A stretch of 64,000 bases of DNA from NCBI GenBank assembly GCA_963677625.2, contig CAXXSW010000004.1, positions 1 through 64,000 on the forward strand. The letters are read 5' to 3'. Shown one piece after another: positions 9,221 through 17,781 of this stretch; position 1 is the stretch's first letter; each line of letters opens with the position of its first letter. Below the pieces are notes generated by a model. The model saw only the letters and a list, made by a program, of their open reading frames with translations, searched no databases and was not told the origin of the DNA. The stretch comes from UBA1351 sp963677625. Lineage in GTDB: Bacteria; Bacillota; Clostridia; Lachnospirales; Vallitaleaceae. The position numbers and the translations under genes are program-made.

Positions 9221-10006
9221 TCAATAAAAAGTATCTACTAGTTGTCCAATAATTAATCCCCATCCGTCTGCTGCTACAAAAAGAAGTAATTTGAACGGAA
9301 GTGAAATCATAACTGGAGGTAACATCATCATCCCCATAGACATTAAGGTTGATGCTACAACCATATCTACAACAATGAATGGTATATAGATTAGAAAACC
9401 AATAATAAAAGCCTTACGAAGCTCACCAATAATAAAAGCTGGAATTAGAACCTCCGTAGGAATATCATCATTTGATTCTACATAAGCAATATCAGCAATA
9501 TTCATAAACAGCCTTATGTCTTCATCATCTGCCTGACTGAACATAAACGACCGTAGAGGTGCCACCCCTTTTTCAATTGCTTCCTCTTGACTAATCTCAC
9601 CAGCTGAATAAGGCTGAAGAGATTCTTCATTAATCTCATTTATAACAGGAGTCATAATAAAAAAAGTCAGGAATAGGGCTAATCCAATCAATACTTGATT
9701 AGATGGTGCCTGTTGGGTACCAAGTGCACTTCTAACAAAGTGTAAAACGACTATAATCCTGGTAAAGGATGTGGTCATAATCAATATAGATGGCGCTAAT
9801 GAAATGATAGTCAAAATAAAAAGTATCTGCAAACTGCTTACAACGTCACCACCATCTTCTGCCGCCGACACATTAAAGTCGAAGGAAAATGGTATCGTTG
9901 CGGTTCCGTCATCCGTCGCCCAAACGTTGACGGTTGATATATTGAACCAAACAAGCGCAAATACTATCAATGTAAAAATCAATTTTTTATTCATCTTTAG
10001 TTTCAT
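9221..10006 (-). CDS. fliP: Flagellar export gate protein FliP
   Basis: FliP is the core of the export channel and has a cleaved signal peptide. From ATG 10006 the protein has 261 residues; GGAGACGATCATC precedes this ATG, and a second in-frame ATG lies at 9994. A basic start and hydrophobic stretch LIFTLIVFALVWF form the signal. Typical FliP segments follow: TSFTRIIVVLHFVRSALGTQQAPSNQVLIGLALFLT and GMMMLPPVMISLPFKLLLFV. The start lies 20 bases inside fliO. Longer in-frame readings upstream would lie within fliO and lack a ribosome site. Confidence 0.95.
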   Translation of the reverse strand: MKLKMNKKLIFTLIVFALVWFNISTVNVWATDDGTATIPFSFDFNVSAAEDGGDVVSSLQILFILTIISLAPSILIMTTSFTRIIVVLHFVRSALGTQQAPSNQVLIGLALFLTFFIMTPVINEINEESLQPYSAGEISQEEAIEKGVAPLRSFMFSQADDEDIRLFMNIADIAYVESNDDIPTEVLIPAFIIGELRKAFIIGFLIYIPFIVVDMVVASTLMSMGMMMLPPVMISLPFKLLLFVAADGWGLIIGQLVDTFY

Positions 10007-10394
10007 GATGATCGTCTCCGCTCTCCTCATTATTCTTAGATACATACCTCCCAAGAATTTTTCTAAAAGGAATGACACCTTGATAGTCAACCTCATCTTT
10101 TATCACTATATCATCTTCGCCTAAAGTCTTTAGCATATTTATTTCGTTCTTGGAAACACCTATAACTATATATTCCTTACCAACCCTGACAAGTTGAACA
10201 CTTTTCTGGGTACCCACTGATATCGCCTCAATAATTTCCAGATTTTTACCCTGAAACTTACCTTTCTGAAACTTGGCAATAAAGTGTGTTACATAATATG
10301 CAGCAGTAATTACTATTGCAAATAATACCAACAAGAACAGGGCTTGCAACTCCTTGCTACCAGCAGTTGCAAGGCTAATTAAATCCATCAACAT
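9987..10394 (-). CDS. fliO: Flagellar biosynthesis protein FliO/FliZ
   Basis: A 135-residue protein with one transmembrane segment (about residues 15-37, LFLLVLFAIVITAAYYVTHFI) and a short cytoplasmic beta domain, EAISVGTQKSVQLVRVGKEYIVIGVSKNEINML, characteristic of FliO, which helps FliP assemble. The start overlaps the cheY stop by one base (TAATG), and the end overlaps fliP. In Bacillus the same position is held by fliZ (fliO). Confidence 0.9.
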   Translation of the reverse strand: MLMDLISLATAGSKELQALFLLVLFAIVITAAYYVTHFIAKFQKGKFQGKNLEIIEAISVGTQKSVQLVRVGKEYIVIGVSKNEINMLKTLGEDDIVIKDEVDYQGVIPFRKILGRYVSKNNEESGDDHHETKDE

Positions 10395-10759
10395 TATCCT
10401 GTAACTTTAGAAACAGCTTCAATAACACGTTCCGCCTGGAATGGCTTAACAATAAAGTCTTTAGCTCCGGCTTGAATGGATTCAATAACCATAGCTTGCT
10501 GACCCATTGCTGAACACATAATAATGTTGGCAGCTCCATCAATCCCCTTAATGGCTTTAACAGCCTCAATTCCATCCATTTCCGGCATGGTAATATCCAT
10601 GATAACCAAATCCGGTGATAATTCAGTAAACTTTTCTACTGCCTTTACCCCGTTCTCAGCTTCACCTACTACATTAAATCCATTCTTCGTAAGAATGTCC
10701 TTAATCATCATTCTCATAAAAGCTGCATCATCAACGATTAAAATATTCTTTCCAGCCAT
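10394..10759 (-). CDS. cheY: Chemotaxis response regulator CheY
   Basis: A 121-residue single receiver domain. Key residues are visible: the acidic pair in ILIVDDAAFMR, the phospho-acceptor Asp in LVIMDITMPEMDG, the Thr/Ser position in IIMCSAMGQ and the conserved Lys in DFIVKPF. When phosphorylated by CheA it binds FliM and FliY and changes motor rotation. It follows fliY, as in Bacillus subtilis, but unlike the other genes here it is separated from its upstream neighbour by a strong terminator and a candidate promoter. Confidence 0.96.
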   Translation of the reverse strand: MAGKNILIVDDAAFMRMMIKDILTKNGFNVVGEAENGVKAVEKFTELSPDLVIMDITMPEMDGIEAVKAIKGIDGAANIIMCSAMGQQAMVIESIQAGAKDFIVKPFQAERVIEAVSKVTG

Positions 10760-10816
10760 GTTATCGCTCCTTATCTTCTATTCAAAATAGACAACCTTGT
10801 CCTCATACATGAAACT

Positions 10817-10845
10817 ATTATATCATAATTTTTTTGAAATATCAT
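10817..10845 (-). promoter_or_regulatory. Candidate extended -10 promoter for cheY and the export-gate genes
   Basis: On the minus strand TGATATAAT (TGn plus a perfect TATAAT at 10822-10817) lies about 58 bases before the cheY start. No good TTGACA is seen 17 bases further upstream; AT-rich repeats (ATATcAAAAAAA, then ATATTTCAAAAAAA) are present instead. With the terminator just upstream this suggests a fresh transcription start for cheY-fliO-fliP and the genes after them. Confidence 0.5.
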
Positions 10846-10920
10846 AGGTTTTTTTGATATTTTCCTAAGTTTCAAAGGCATTCCCCAGATTTTTTTACTC
10901 ATCCATGGATACTTGCTACC

Positions 10921-10958
10921 AAAAAATGAAGAGCCTTTTTTGTGTTAAAAGACTCTTC
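10921..10958 (-). terminator. Intrinsic terminator after fliY
   Basis: On the minus strand a 12-bp stem (GAAGAGTCTTTT pairing with AAAAGGCTCTTC, arms 10958-10947 and 10939-10928) with a 7-base loop is followed by ATTTTTT. It begins 16 bases past the fliY stop. It lies inside what is usually one continuous fla/che operon. Confidence 0.85.
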
Positions 10959-10973
10959 ACTACAGGTTCACAA

Positions 10974-12287
10974 TTATTTTACAATATCGGTAACTCTAAT
11001 ACTAAAATTCTCATCAATGACAACAACTTCCCCTTTAGCAACAACCTTACCATTAACTAAAACATCAATAGGTTCTCCAGAAAGTTTATTCAATTCAATA
11101 ATCGTACCTGGGGCAAACTCAAGAACATCCTTAATAGATTTATGGGTTCTACCAAGTTCAACCGTTACTTCCAGTTGAACATCCATAATCAAGTCTATGT
11201 TCTCCTTCTGCTGCATCACAGCACCAACATCAAAGTTCTGGAATTGTGCCTGTTGTACTTCGTAAGAATTCATACCAGGCATTTGACCCATACCCTGATT
11301 CATCATTCCCTGACCTTGATAACCCATATTTTGGTTCATCATACCCTGATTCATTGGCTGGTTTTGTTGCCCACCCATAGGTTGATTCATCATGCCCTGG
11401 TTTGGCATCTGATTCATTGCCGGATTAGGCATACCTTGTTGTTGATTCACTCCCGGACTAGCCATTTGATTCATAGCTTGACCTTGGCCTTGCATACCCA
11501 TCTGATTACTCATAGGACTATCGCCTTTTTGTTCGTAAGGATTTACAGAACCTATGTCCATACTAGGCATACTTTCTTCAAGGGGCTCTTCATCAAGAGC
11601 TGGGGGTTCATTCTCTATCTTGGTATTAACAAATTCATTATAAATATCTTTGGCAAAGGAAATAGGATAAAGCTGCATCATTTCACTATCAACCAATTCG
11701 CCGATTTGAAGATTAAAACTAACACGTATAAATTCCTCAGTCAAGAACTCAGCTACATCCTCCGGATCAAAAGCTTCTGCCAAATTAATTTGACTTGAAA
11801 CTGGTGGAGCAATATCTATCTTTTTATGGAACATGGAGGACATGGAAGTTGCCGCAGAACCTATCATCTGGTTCATAGCTTCCCCAATAGCACTGAGATG
11901 AAGTTCATTTAATTCATCATCAGGATTAGATCCGTCACCACCCATCATCAAGTCTGCAATTATCTTGACATCATCCTCTTTAAGGATTAAAAGATTGGTC
12001 CCATCAAGTCCTTCCTTATATACAATTTGAATTGCAACACAGGCTTCTTTATACTGGTCAACGATTCCATTCCAACTTGTAATGGAAACCTTTGGTGTTG
12101 TAATAAGGACTTTCTGATTGACAAGAGAAAAAAGAGTTGTCGCCGCCGTACCCATACTAATATTAGATACTTCTCCAATAGCATCTTTTTCATCGTCACT
12201 TATTAAAGACTCCGAAGGCGAATCATCATCGGTATCCAAACCCTTTAATAGAGCGTTTATTTCCTCTTGAGATAACATATCATCCAT
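10974..12287 (-). CDS. fliY: Flagellar C-ring protein and CheY-P phosphatase FliY
   Basis: FliY forms part of the motor switch and dephosphorylates CheY-P. The 437 residues comprise an N-terminal FliM-like peptide (MLSQEEINALLKGL), a CheC-like domain with two active-site patches (GEVSNISMGTAAT and IGEAMNQMIGSAATS), a linker, and a C-terminal SpoA/FliN domain (about 360-437, VTVELGRTHKSIKDVLEFAPGTIIELNKLSGEPIDVLVNG). The linker at about residues 259-342 is unusual: it is almost entirely Met, Asn, Gln, Gly and Pro, with repeated MNQ and GMMNQ units. Position between fliM and cheY matches Bacillus. Confidence 0.95.
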   Translation of the reverse strand: MDDMLSQEEINALLKGLDTDDDSPSESLISDDEKDAIGEVSNISMGTAATTLFSLVNQKVLITTPKVSITSWNGIVDQYKEACVAIQIVYKEGLDGTNLLILKEDDVKIIADLMMGGDGSNPDDELNELHLSAIGEAMNQMIGSAATSMSSMFHKKIDIAPPVSSQINLAEAFDPEDVAEFLTEEFIRVSFNLQIGELVDSEMMQLYPISFAKDIYNEFVNTKIENEPPALDEEPLEESMPSMDIGSVNPYEQKGDSPMSNQMGMQGQGQAMNQMASPGVNQQQGMPNPAMNQMPNQGMMNQPMGGQQNQPMNQGMMNQNMGYQGQGMMNQGMGQMPGMNSYEVQQAQFQNFDVGAVMQQKENIDLIMDVQLEVTVELGRTHKSIKDVLEFAPGTIIELNKLSGEPIDVLVNGKVVAKGEVVVIDENFSIRVTDIVK

Positions 12288-12288
12288 A

Positions 12289-13275
12289 CTATTTATCCTC
12301 CTTTCGTAATATTTCTGTAATCATCACTGCATTTTTCTTCTCACTAAGACCTGCCTTTGCTTTAAACTTACTGATATTTCCGACAAGAACTTCCACTTCT
12401 TCATCGATTTTGGTATCCAATCGAATAATATCACCTCTCTGAAGATTAACGAAGTCACTAACAGATATAGAAGACCTCCCGAGTATGGCACTTAATGGTA
12501 TTTTGGTGTGAGCAATTTGCTTTTCAATAAATTCCGAATACTCTTCTTGATCTGAATCCTGCATTGCAGAATACCAATACTTGGTATTCAACTTATCCAT
12601 AATCCCTTCAACACAGAAATAAGGGATACATACATTAAGCAGTCCCTCAACCTTACCTATACGAAGATTAAGTGTAATCAATGCTATAATTTCATTAGGG
12701 GAAATAATCTGAGCAAATTGTGAATTGGTCTCAATATTATCAAGTCTTGGATCAATCTCAACAACATTAGCCCACGGTTCAATCATCTGTTCAACAAATA
12801 TATTCATCATTTTCTCAATGATTGTCAATTCAATTTCCGAAAAATCTCGTTCCTTTTCTAGGCTTTCACCTTTCCCTCCAAGTAATCTATCGACAATTGC
12901 GTAGCCAATATTAACACTCATATCCAATAAAATGTTTCCTTTTAAGGGATAAAAATCAATTATGCCCAACAAAATAGGGTTTGATAAGGCGTTAGAGAAC
13001 TCAGAATAAGCGACAGCCTCTGAGTTGATAACGTCCACTTGACAGGATGATCTAAGATGTGCAGGTAATGTAGTGGAAACCAATCTAGCATAATGTTCAT
13101 ATATGTTCTCTAGAGTTCTAAGATGCTCTTTGGCAAACTTACTGGGTCTCGCAAAATCATATTCCTTAACTACTTTTTCATTCTGAGACGATTTATACTC
13201 TTCAACATCCAACTCACCGGTATTTAATGCATTCAGCAGTTGGTCTATCTCATTTTGACTTAAAACTTCACCCAT
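12289..13275 (-). CDS. fliM: Flagellar motor switch protein FliM
   Basis: A 328-residue C-ring subunit. The N-terminal CheY-P binding peptide LSQNEIDQLLNAL is present, then the CheC-like middle domain (about 45-230) and the C-terminal SpoA domain (about 250-325, LQRGDIIRLDTKIDEEVEVLVGN). It ends one base before the fliY start. Confidence 0.96.
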   Translation of the reverse strand: MGEVLSQNEIDQLLNALNTGELDVEEYKSSQNEKVVKEYDFARPSKFAKEHLRTLENIYEHYARLVSTTLPAHLRSSCQVDVINSEAVAYSEFSNALSNPILLGIIDFYPLKGNILLDMSVNIGYAIVDRLLGGKGESLEKERDFSEIELTIIEKMMNIFVEQMIEPWANVVEIDPRLDNIETNSQFAQIISPNEIIALITLNLRIGKVEGLLNVCIPYFCVEGIMDKLNTKYWYSAMQDSDQEEYSEFIEKQIAHTKIPLSAILGRSSISVSDFVNLQRGDIIRLDTKIDEEVEVLVGNISKFKAKAGLSEKKNAVMITEILRKEDK

Positions 13276-13317
13276 TACCTCACCTCCTGTCTATCATGTT
13301 ATGTCACTGTAATTATT

Positions 13318-13818
13318 TTATTTTTCGCTAATAATTTTTTCAACAAAATACACTTCTACAACAGCCTGATTGCCAATTAAGTTTTGCACCAATTCTAATA
13401 TCTCACCCTTTAACTCAGCTTCTTTATCATCATCCTTAAAGTAGCTGATATCCTTATTAGTAAGTAAGGGTCTAATCCTATCCTTGATTATCTCACCTTG
13501 GTCGGTAAGCGTTGTTTCGGCCAAGGTAGCAGCGTCCTTGTCAACAGTATAAATGGCAAATCCCAGCTTAAGGACAACATTGGCGGTAGCGCCTTCCTTA
13601 TCCAAGCTTGGATAGGACAAAATGAAGTTATCATCCATAGAGAACGGTTTCTTTTCTGATAAAGGGATAGTGCTTAAGTCCATCTCTTCTCCTGCTGCTG
13701 CTTCCGTTTCCTCAGTTAAGGATGCTTTTATTCCTATAACCTGAAGTAAGATGATGATACTGACTACCAAAGCCAAAGCGGCAAAAGCAGTACTAAGTAT
13801 TGGCATTAGTTTTTCCAT
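13318..13818 (-). CDS. fliL: Flagellar basal body-associated protein FliL
   Basis: A 166-residue protein with a single N-terminal membrane anchor (about residues 8-30, LSTAFAALALVVSIIILLQVIGI) and an external FliL domain ending in VVEVYFVEKIISEK. FliL surrounds the stator and supports torque. It is placed between motB and fliM. Confidence 0.9.
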   Translation of the reverse strand: MEKLMPILSTAFAALALVVSIIILLQVIGIKASLTEETEAAAGEEMDLSTIPLSEKKPFSMDDNFILSYPSLDKEGATANVVLKLGFAIYTVDKDAATLAETTLTDQGEIIKDRIRPLLTNKDISYFKDDDKEAELKGEILELVQNLIGNQAVVEVYFVEKIISEK

Positions 13819-13872
13819 TGAAACTCTCCTTATAAGTCGTTTTGCTCCCTATCATGATCCAAAAGTAATCGA

Positions 13873-14793
13873 TTAAGGATTTGTATCATTTATAGGGGCT
13901 TCTAAATCGATTGTTCCATCTTTAATGTCATCAATCGAATATTCCTCAACTGTCAATTCGTCGGTATTTAATAGTACTTTTATTTCTACGCGTCTATTTT
14001 TAGCCCGTCCCTCAAGTGTGTTGTTATCAGCAATAGGTCGATATTCACCATAGGCAGTAGCTGCAACTCTTTCAGGATCATAACCATGAACATCAATAAA
14101 TTCCTGTAAAACCGCTTCCGCACGGTAGGCTGATAATATCCAGTTATTGGGAAACTGCGCGTTATTAATTGGACGATTATCCGTATGTCCGTCAATTTCA
14201 ATGTCATAACCCTCGTATTCAGACTGATCAGCTATCTCGGCTATAGCACCAATAGCTTCAGCCGCTTCGGGTTTCAGATTAGCCCTACCACTGTCAAATA
14301 GGACATCGCCTTCCAAAGTAAACTTAACATAGTTTGCTGAAAAACTAACCGCTACAGTTGTATTGTAACCTTTATCGTCTAAAATCGCCTCAATATCTTC
14401 AGCAATTTCTGCTGCCTTTTTAAAAGGGTCTTCTTCATCAACAGGATCAATCTCTTCATTTGGTTCATTATCATCAAGGTTCTCGTTAGGTTCTGTTGAT
14501 TCCTTACCTTCTGTATTCCAAGCCATAGCCCCCTGAAAAACCACTTGAATATCGTTTAATTGAGATATTCCGTTATTAAGAAGCTCACCATCAGTCAAGG
14601 CTTCACCTCCAGGCAAAACATCAATCTGATCCGCAAAAGATGACATCGCTGCTTTGAACTTGGCCACATCAACACTAGACATGGAGAATAAGAGAACAAA
14701 AAAACAAAGAAGCAAGGTTACCATGTCACCATAAGTAGCCATCCAGGCAGGTGCACCTGAGCTTTGTTCTTCTTCTTTTTTTTTCTTAGCCAT
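13873..14793 (-). CDS. motB: Flagellar stator protein MotB
   Basis: A 306-residue stator subunit. A basic start is followed by the single membrane helix with the ion-binding Asp23 (WMATYGDMVTLLLCFFVLLFSMSSVD). A long acidic linker leads to a C-terminal OmpA-like peptidoglycan-binding domain (about 165-290: FDSGRANLKPEA, IDGHTDNRP, NRRVEIKVL). The CFFVLLFS helix resembles Na+-type PomB/MotS as much as H+-type MotB, so the coupling ion cannot be settled from sequence. Confidence 0.95.
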   Translation of the reverse strand: MAKKKKEEEQSSGAPAWMATYGDMVTLLLCFFVLLFSMSSVDVAKFKAAMSSFADQIDVLPGGEALTDGELLNNGISQLNDIQVVFQGAMAWNTEGKESTEPNENLDDNEPNEEIDPVDEEDPFKKAAEIAEDIEAILDDKGYNTTVAVSFSANYVKFTLEGDVLFDSGRANLKPEAAEAIGAIAEIADQSEYEGYDIEIDGHTDNRPINNAQFPNNWILSAYRAEAVLQEFIDVHGYDPERVAATAYGEYRPIADNNTLEGRAKNRRVEIKVLLNTDELTVEEYSIDDIKDGTIDLEAPINDTNP

Positions 14794-14795
14794 TA

Positions 14796-15599
14796 TTATT
14801 CACCTTCACCTTCAGATGCTTCAGCTAGATTTGCTCTAAGGGTTGGAGATAAGAACGCCTTAAGCTTTTCTTCAATAACCCTTGGGTTCTCTCCTGCCTG
14901 AATAGACAAAAGACCTTCTATCATAACTTCCTTAAGAAGTAATTCTTCTGCACTTCTAATACCTAATTTACCTGCGAAAGGAATACAGATAAAGTTAGCC
15001 ATAATGGAACCGTACATAGTTGTTAAAAGAGCAACCGCCATAGCCGGTCCAATCGCCGAGGGATCATCCAATGATCCTAACATGTTAATAAGACCAATCA
15101 AGGTACCAATCATACCCCAGGCAGGTCCTAACTCACCTAATTTTTCCCATACTGCTTTTACAGCCTTATGTCTTTGCTCTATAAAGCTGAGTTCTGTTTC
15201 TAGTATTTCACGAACAAGTTCAGGATCTGTCCCATCTACAATTAGCAAAATTCCTTTTTTCATAAAAGAATCTTCAATAGTTTCAGCAGCTTCTTCAAGG
15301 GCAAGAAGGCCTTCTTTTCTTGCTACATTAGACAGTTCTATGATTTTTTTGATAATATCCCCTTCATTCATGATAACCGCTTTAAAAGCAATACTGGCAG
15401 CTTTCATAGAATTAATGAAAGAAGAAAGTGGAAAGTTAATCATTGTTGATGCAACAGCACCACCAATGGTTACCAGAATTGACGATGCACTCCAGAATCC
15501 CCTAAGCCCAGCAACTCCTTTATCAATAATAACAGCGAATAGAAAAAAGAAAATCCCTAGGACAAGTCCTATAATAGTAGCAATATCCAAAATATACAC
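14796..15599 (-). CDS. motA: Flagellar stator protein MotA
   Basis: A 267-residue stator subunit with four hydrophobic segments (two near the N-terminus, two at about 150-205), a cytoplasmic loop and the typical GWMIGTLIGLINMLGSLDDPSAIGPAMAVALLTTMYGS-like region (here GPAWGMIGTLIGL). It is two bases upstream of motB. Stator genes lie inside the main flagellar operon here, between flbD and fliL, unlike Bacillus subtilis where they are elsewhere. Confidence 0.95.
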   Translation of the reverse strand: MYILDIATIIGLVLGIFFFLFAVIIDKGVAGLRGFWSASSILVTIGGAVASTMINFPLSSFINSMKAASIAFKAVIMNEGDIIKKIIELSNVARKEGLLALEEAAETIEDSFMKKGILLIVDGTDPELVREILETELSFIEQRHKAVKAVWEKLGELGPAWGMIGTLIGLINMLGSLDDPSAIGPAMAVALLTTMYGSIMANFICIPFAGKLGIRSAEELLLKEVMIEGLLSIQAGENPRVIEEKLKAFLSPTLRANLAEASEGEGE

Positions 15600-15610
15600 C
15601 TCGCGAAAGT

Positions 15611-15811
15611 TTAGTCTGTAATAAATCCTGTCTGTCTGGCAATCTGTTTGGCTTCCATAACCTTTGCGTAAATATCCCTCATAGATTCAACGACAACCAG
15701 TTTTTTGCCTGTAGTAAGCGTGATAACAGTGTCTGGTGTCTCTTCAATCTGTTCAATAAGATCATTGTTAAGAAGCACCTCTTCATGATTCAACTTGGTA
15801 ATATAGATCAT
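15611..15811 (-). CDS. flbD: Flagellar protein FlbD (SwrD)
   Basis: A 66-residue FlbD-family protein (MIYITKLNHEEVLLNNDLIEQIEETPDTVITLTTGKKLVV), the typical length and sequence. In Bacillus subtilis the homologue SwrD raises motor torque. It lies between flgE and motA, 11 bases before motA, which fits a stator-linked job. Confidence 0.93.
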   Translation of the reverse strand: MIYITKLNHEEVLLNNDLIEQIEETPDTVITLTTGKKLVVVESMRDIYAKVMEAKQIARQTGFITD

Positions 15812-15853
15812 TTATACACCTTCTTCACAACAGCAATTGTTATTACACTTAAA

Positions 15854-15903
15854 GGCTATCAGAAACCCAAGATTTTTAAATAATTCTTAGATTCCTGATA
15901 ACC
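15854..15903 (-). other. 19-bp stem-loop between flgE and flbD
   Basis: Arms 15854-15872 and 15885-15903 pair over 19 positions, including G-U pairs, with a 12-base A/T loop. No U tract follows (CCTTTAAG on the minus strand), so it is a poor intrinsic terminator; an RNA-stability or processing element is more likely. Confidence 0.6.
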
Positions 15904-15918
15904 TATTTCATTTTATCA

Positions 15919-17224
15919 CTATCTCTTCAGGTTTACAAGTTCTTGAAGCATCTCATCCGAAGATGTGATAATTCTTGAATTTGCTTGAAAACCTCTTTGA
16001 GTTGTAATCATTTCAGTAAACTCTCTAGAAAGGTCTACATTAGACATTTCTAAAACTCCTGATTTGAAACTTCCACCACCGGCTGTAACATCCCTGCCAA
16101 TCCCGTCAAAATCGCCAGAGTTATTGGTTGTTTCAAATAAGTTATTTCCAACTTTTTGAAGTCCAGCTGGGTTTTGGAACTGGGCAACAACTATTTGACC
16201 TAAAAGTTTAGCTTTACCATTACTATAACGTCCAAGAACTTTTCCATCACTACCAATCTCATATCCTGAAATAGATCCAGCTTTACTGCCGGCTCCAAGT
16301 CCATTAGAATCCCCAGCATCTGCCCCAACTGTTGTATTACCAGAGAACAAGGTTACCGAACCAAAATCAACGCTTACACCAGCTGCTGGAAAGGTTGAAA
16401 ACCCAGTGTTAAGGCCGGTGATAGCAAAATTAGAAGGAACATTTGTCACCTTACCAGTAGCAGGGTCAAAAGTAATCTGAACCGTTCCTGCTCCAATACC
16501 TGCGTTATTAATAGTATTACCAGCTTCATCTGTTACTGAATCGGCTAAAAGGACAACGTTATAAGTGTTGGGGGTCCCTGAGTCTTCAATAGTCATCTCA
16601 ACAGAGTAAGGATAACCTAATGAATCATAGATATTCACTTGGAAAGGGACACCACCATTAGCAGGGGCTAATTGTGCAAAGTTTTTGTTAATATTACCAC
16701 TCATAGTAATATCAGTAGTAGTAGAGGGTTCTGAGTATAGATTGTCTGGACTTAAGATCTGGAGTTTTTCTACACCTGTTTTAGCGATTTCTCCTGTATT
16801 GGGATCAGGGTACCATCCCATAACATTCATACCATCTGGTGTCACCAAATTTCCTGCATCATCTAGACGAAACGCACCTGCCCTAGTAAATTTATTACCG
16901 GTTATATCTGATACAACAAAAAAAACCATCACCTTCAATCTTAAGATCCAAGCCGTAATCTGTTCTTTGAGTTGCACCTTCACCCATATCGACATCAATT
17001 GAAGATATGCTGGCACCCAAACCAATTTGCATAGGATTGGTACCACCGTTATTTTCATTGGCACCAGAAGCACCTTGAACTGTTTGAGAAAAGACTTCAC
17101 CAAAAGTTACACGGCTAGCCTTAAAACCTACCGTATTGACATTGGCGATATTATTACCTATTACATCCATTTTTGTCTGGTGAATACGAAGTCCAGATAC
17201 ACCAGAATACATAGAACGCATCAT
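15919..17224 (-). pseudogene. flgE: Flagellar hook protein FlgE, interrupted by a one-base frameshift at a T8 tract
   Basis: FlgE polymerises into the hook. The first frame (17224-16895) starts MMRSMYSGVSGLRIHQTKMDVIGNNIANVNTVGFK, the classic rod/hook N-terminus, and after IEGDGFF runs into a stop. The second frame (within 17103-15919) picks up exactly there with VVSDITGNKFTRAGAFRLDDAGNL and continues to the normal FlgE C-terminus (SRIITSSDEMLQELVNLKR). The frames change in a run of eight T in mRNA sense (16918-16925); seven T would restore about 434 residues. GGAGGTCACG precedes the start. As given, only a 109-residue fragment would be made unless transcription or translation slips. Confidence 0.92.
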
Positions 17225-17308
17225 AATACGTGACCTCCTTATGTAGTTTTCGTTTTATTTCATCCAATCAATCGGTCATGGATGACAAGCTTCCTGTTGA
17301 AGGTCCAG

Positions 17309-17698
17309 CTATAATAAAACGGCTCCATCAATATTAGTAAAAACATGTTCTCTTGATTCATCTCCATCAAGAGCTGTTACCACTGTTGAATTTTCAACAT
17401 TCACAATCAATGATATGTTGTCCATCACCATCAGGGATTCTTTTATTCCTTTGACCCTTGCGCTGTCCACTCCACTTTGGAGTCGTTGCAGTTGATCATT
17501 GGTTAAAACAATATCTCTTTGCTCAAGTCTTTGGTTAGCATGTTTAGAAAATTTCAGTTCAGTTGATTCTTCCAACTGACGATTTAATATCGATTGAAAA
17601 TTCTGTCCTTGACCAATGACTTGTCCAGATTTTTTCGGGGATGAAGCAGCATTACCTATCCGTTCAACAGACCTTGCCATTTGATTGTTAATAATCAT
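17309..17698 (-). CDS. Flagellar operon protein of the TIGR02530 family
   Basis: A 129-residue protein with the family core SKHANQRLEQRDIVLTNDQLQRL and a C-terminal beta region (SLMVMDNISLIVNVENSTVVTALDG). Members sit between flgD and flgE in Gram-positive flagellar operons, as here; their exact role is not settled. The N-terminal 50 residues are polar and probably disordered. Confidence 0.85.
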   Translation of the reverse strand: MIINNQMARSVERIGNAASSPKKSGQVIGQGQNFQSILNRQLEESTELKFSKHANQRLEQRDIVLTNDQLQRLQSGVDSARVKGIKESLMVMDNISLIVNVENSTVVTALDGDESREHVFTNIDGAVLL

Positions 17699-17781
17699 GA
17701 CATCATCTCCTTCATAATTCTTTTAAACATTTGTTGCATACTTTCTTGCTTTTTTTGATTTAGCACAGATAATTTTTATAC

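Noticed and set aside
11142..11798. 218-codon plus-strand frame rich in His, Leu and Thr
   Set aside because: Its composition comes from reading the FliY Met/Asn/Gln linker backwards; no start signal and no domain.
15004..15621. 205-codon plus-strand frame opposite motA
   Set aside because: Shadow frame of a well-conserved gene with Ser-rich random composition.
16895..17103. Two separate flagellar genes instead of one broken flgE
   Set aside because: The frames join exactly at GDGFF-VVSD with no ribosome site for the second, and together give one normal FlgE.
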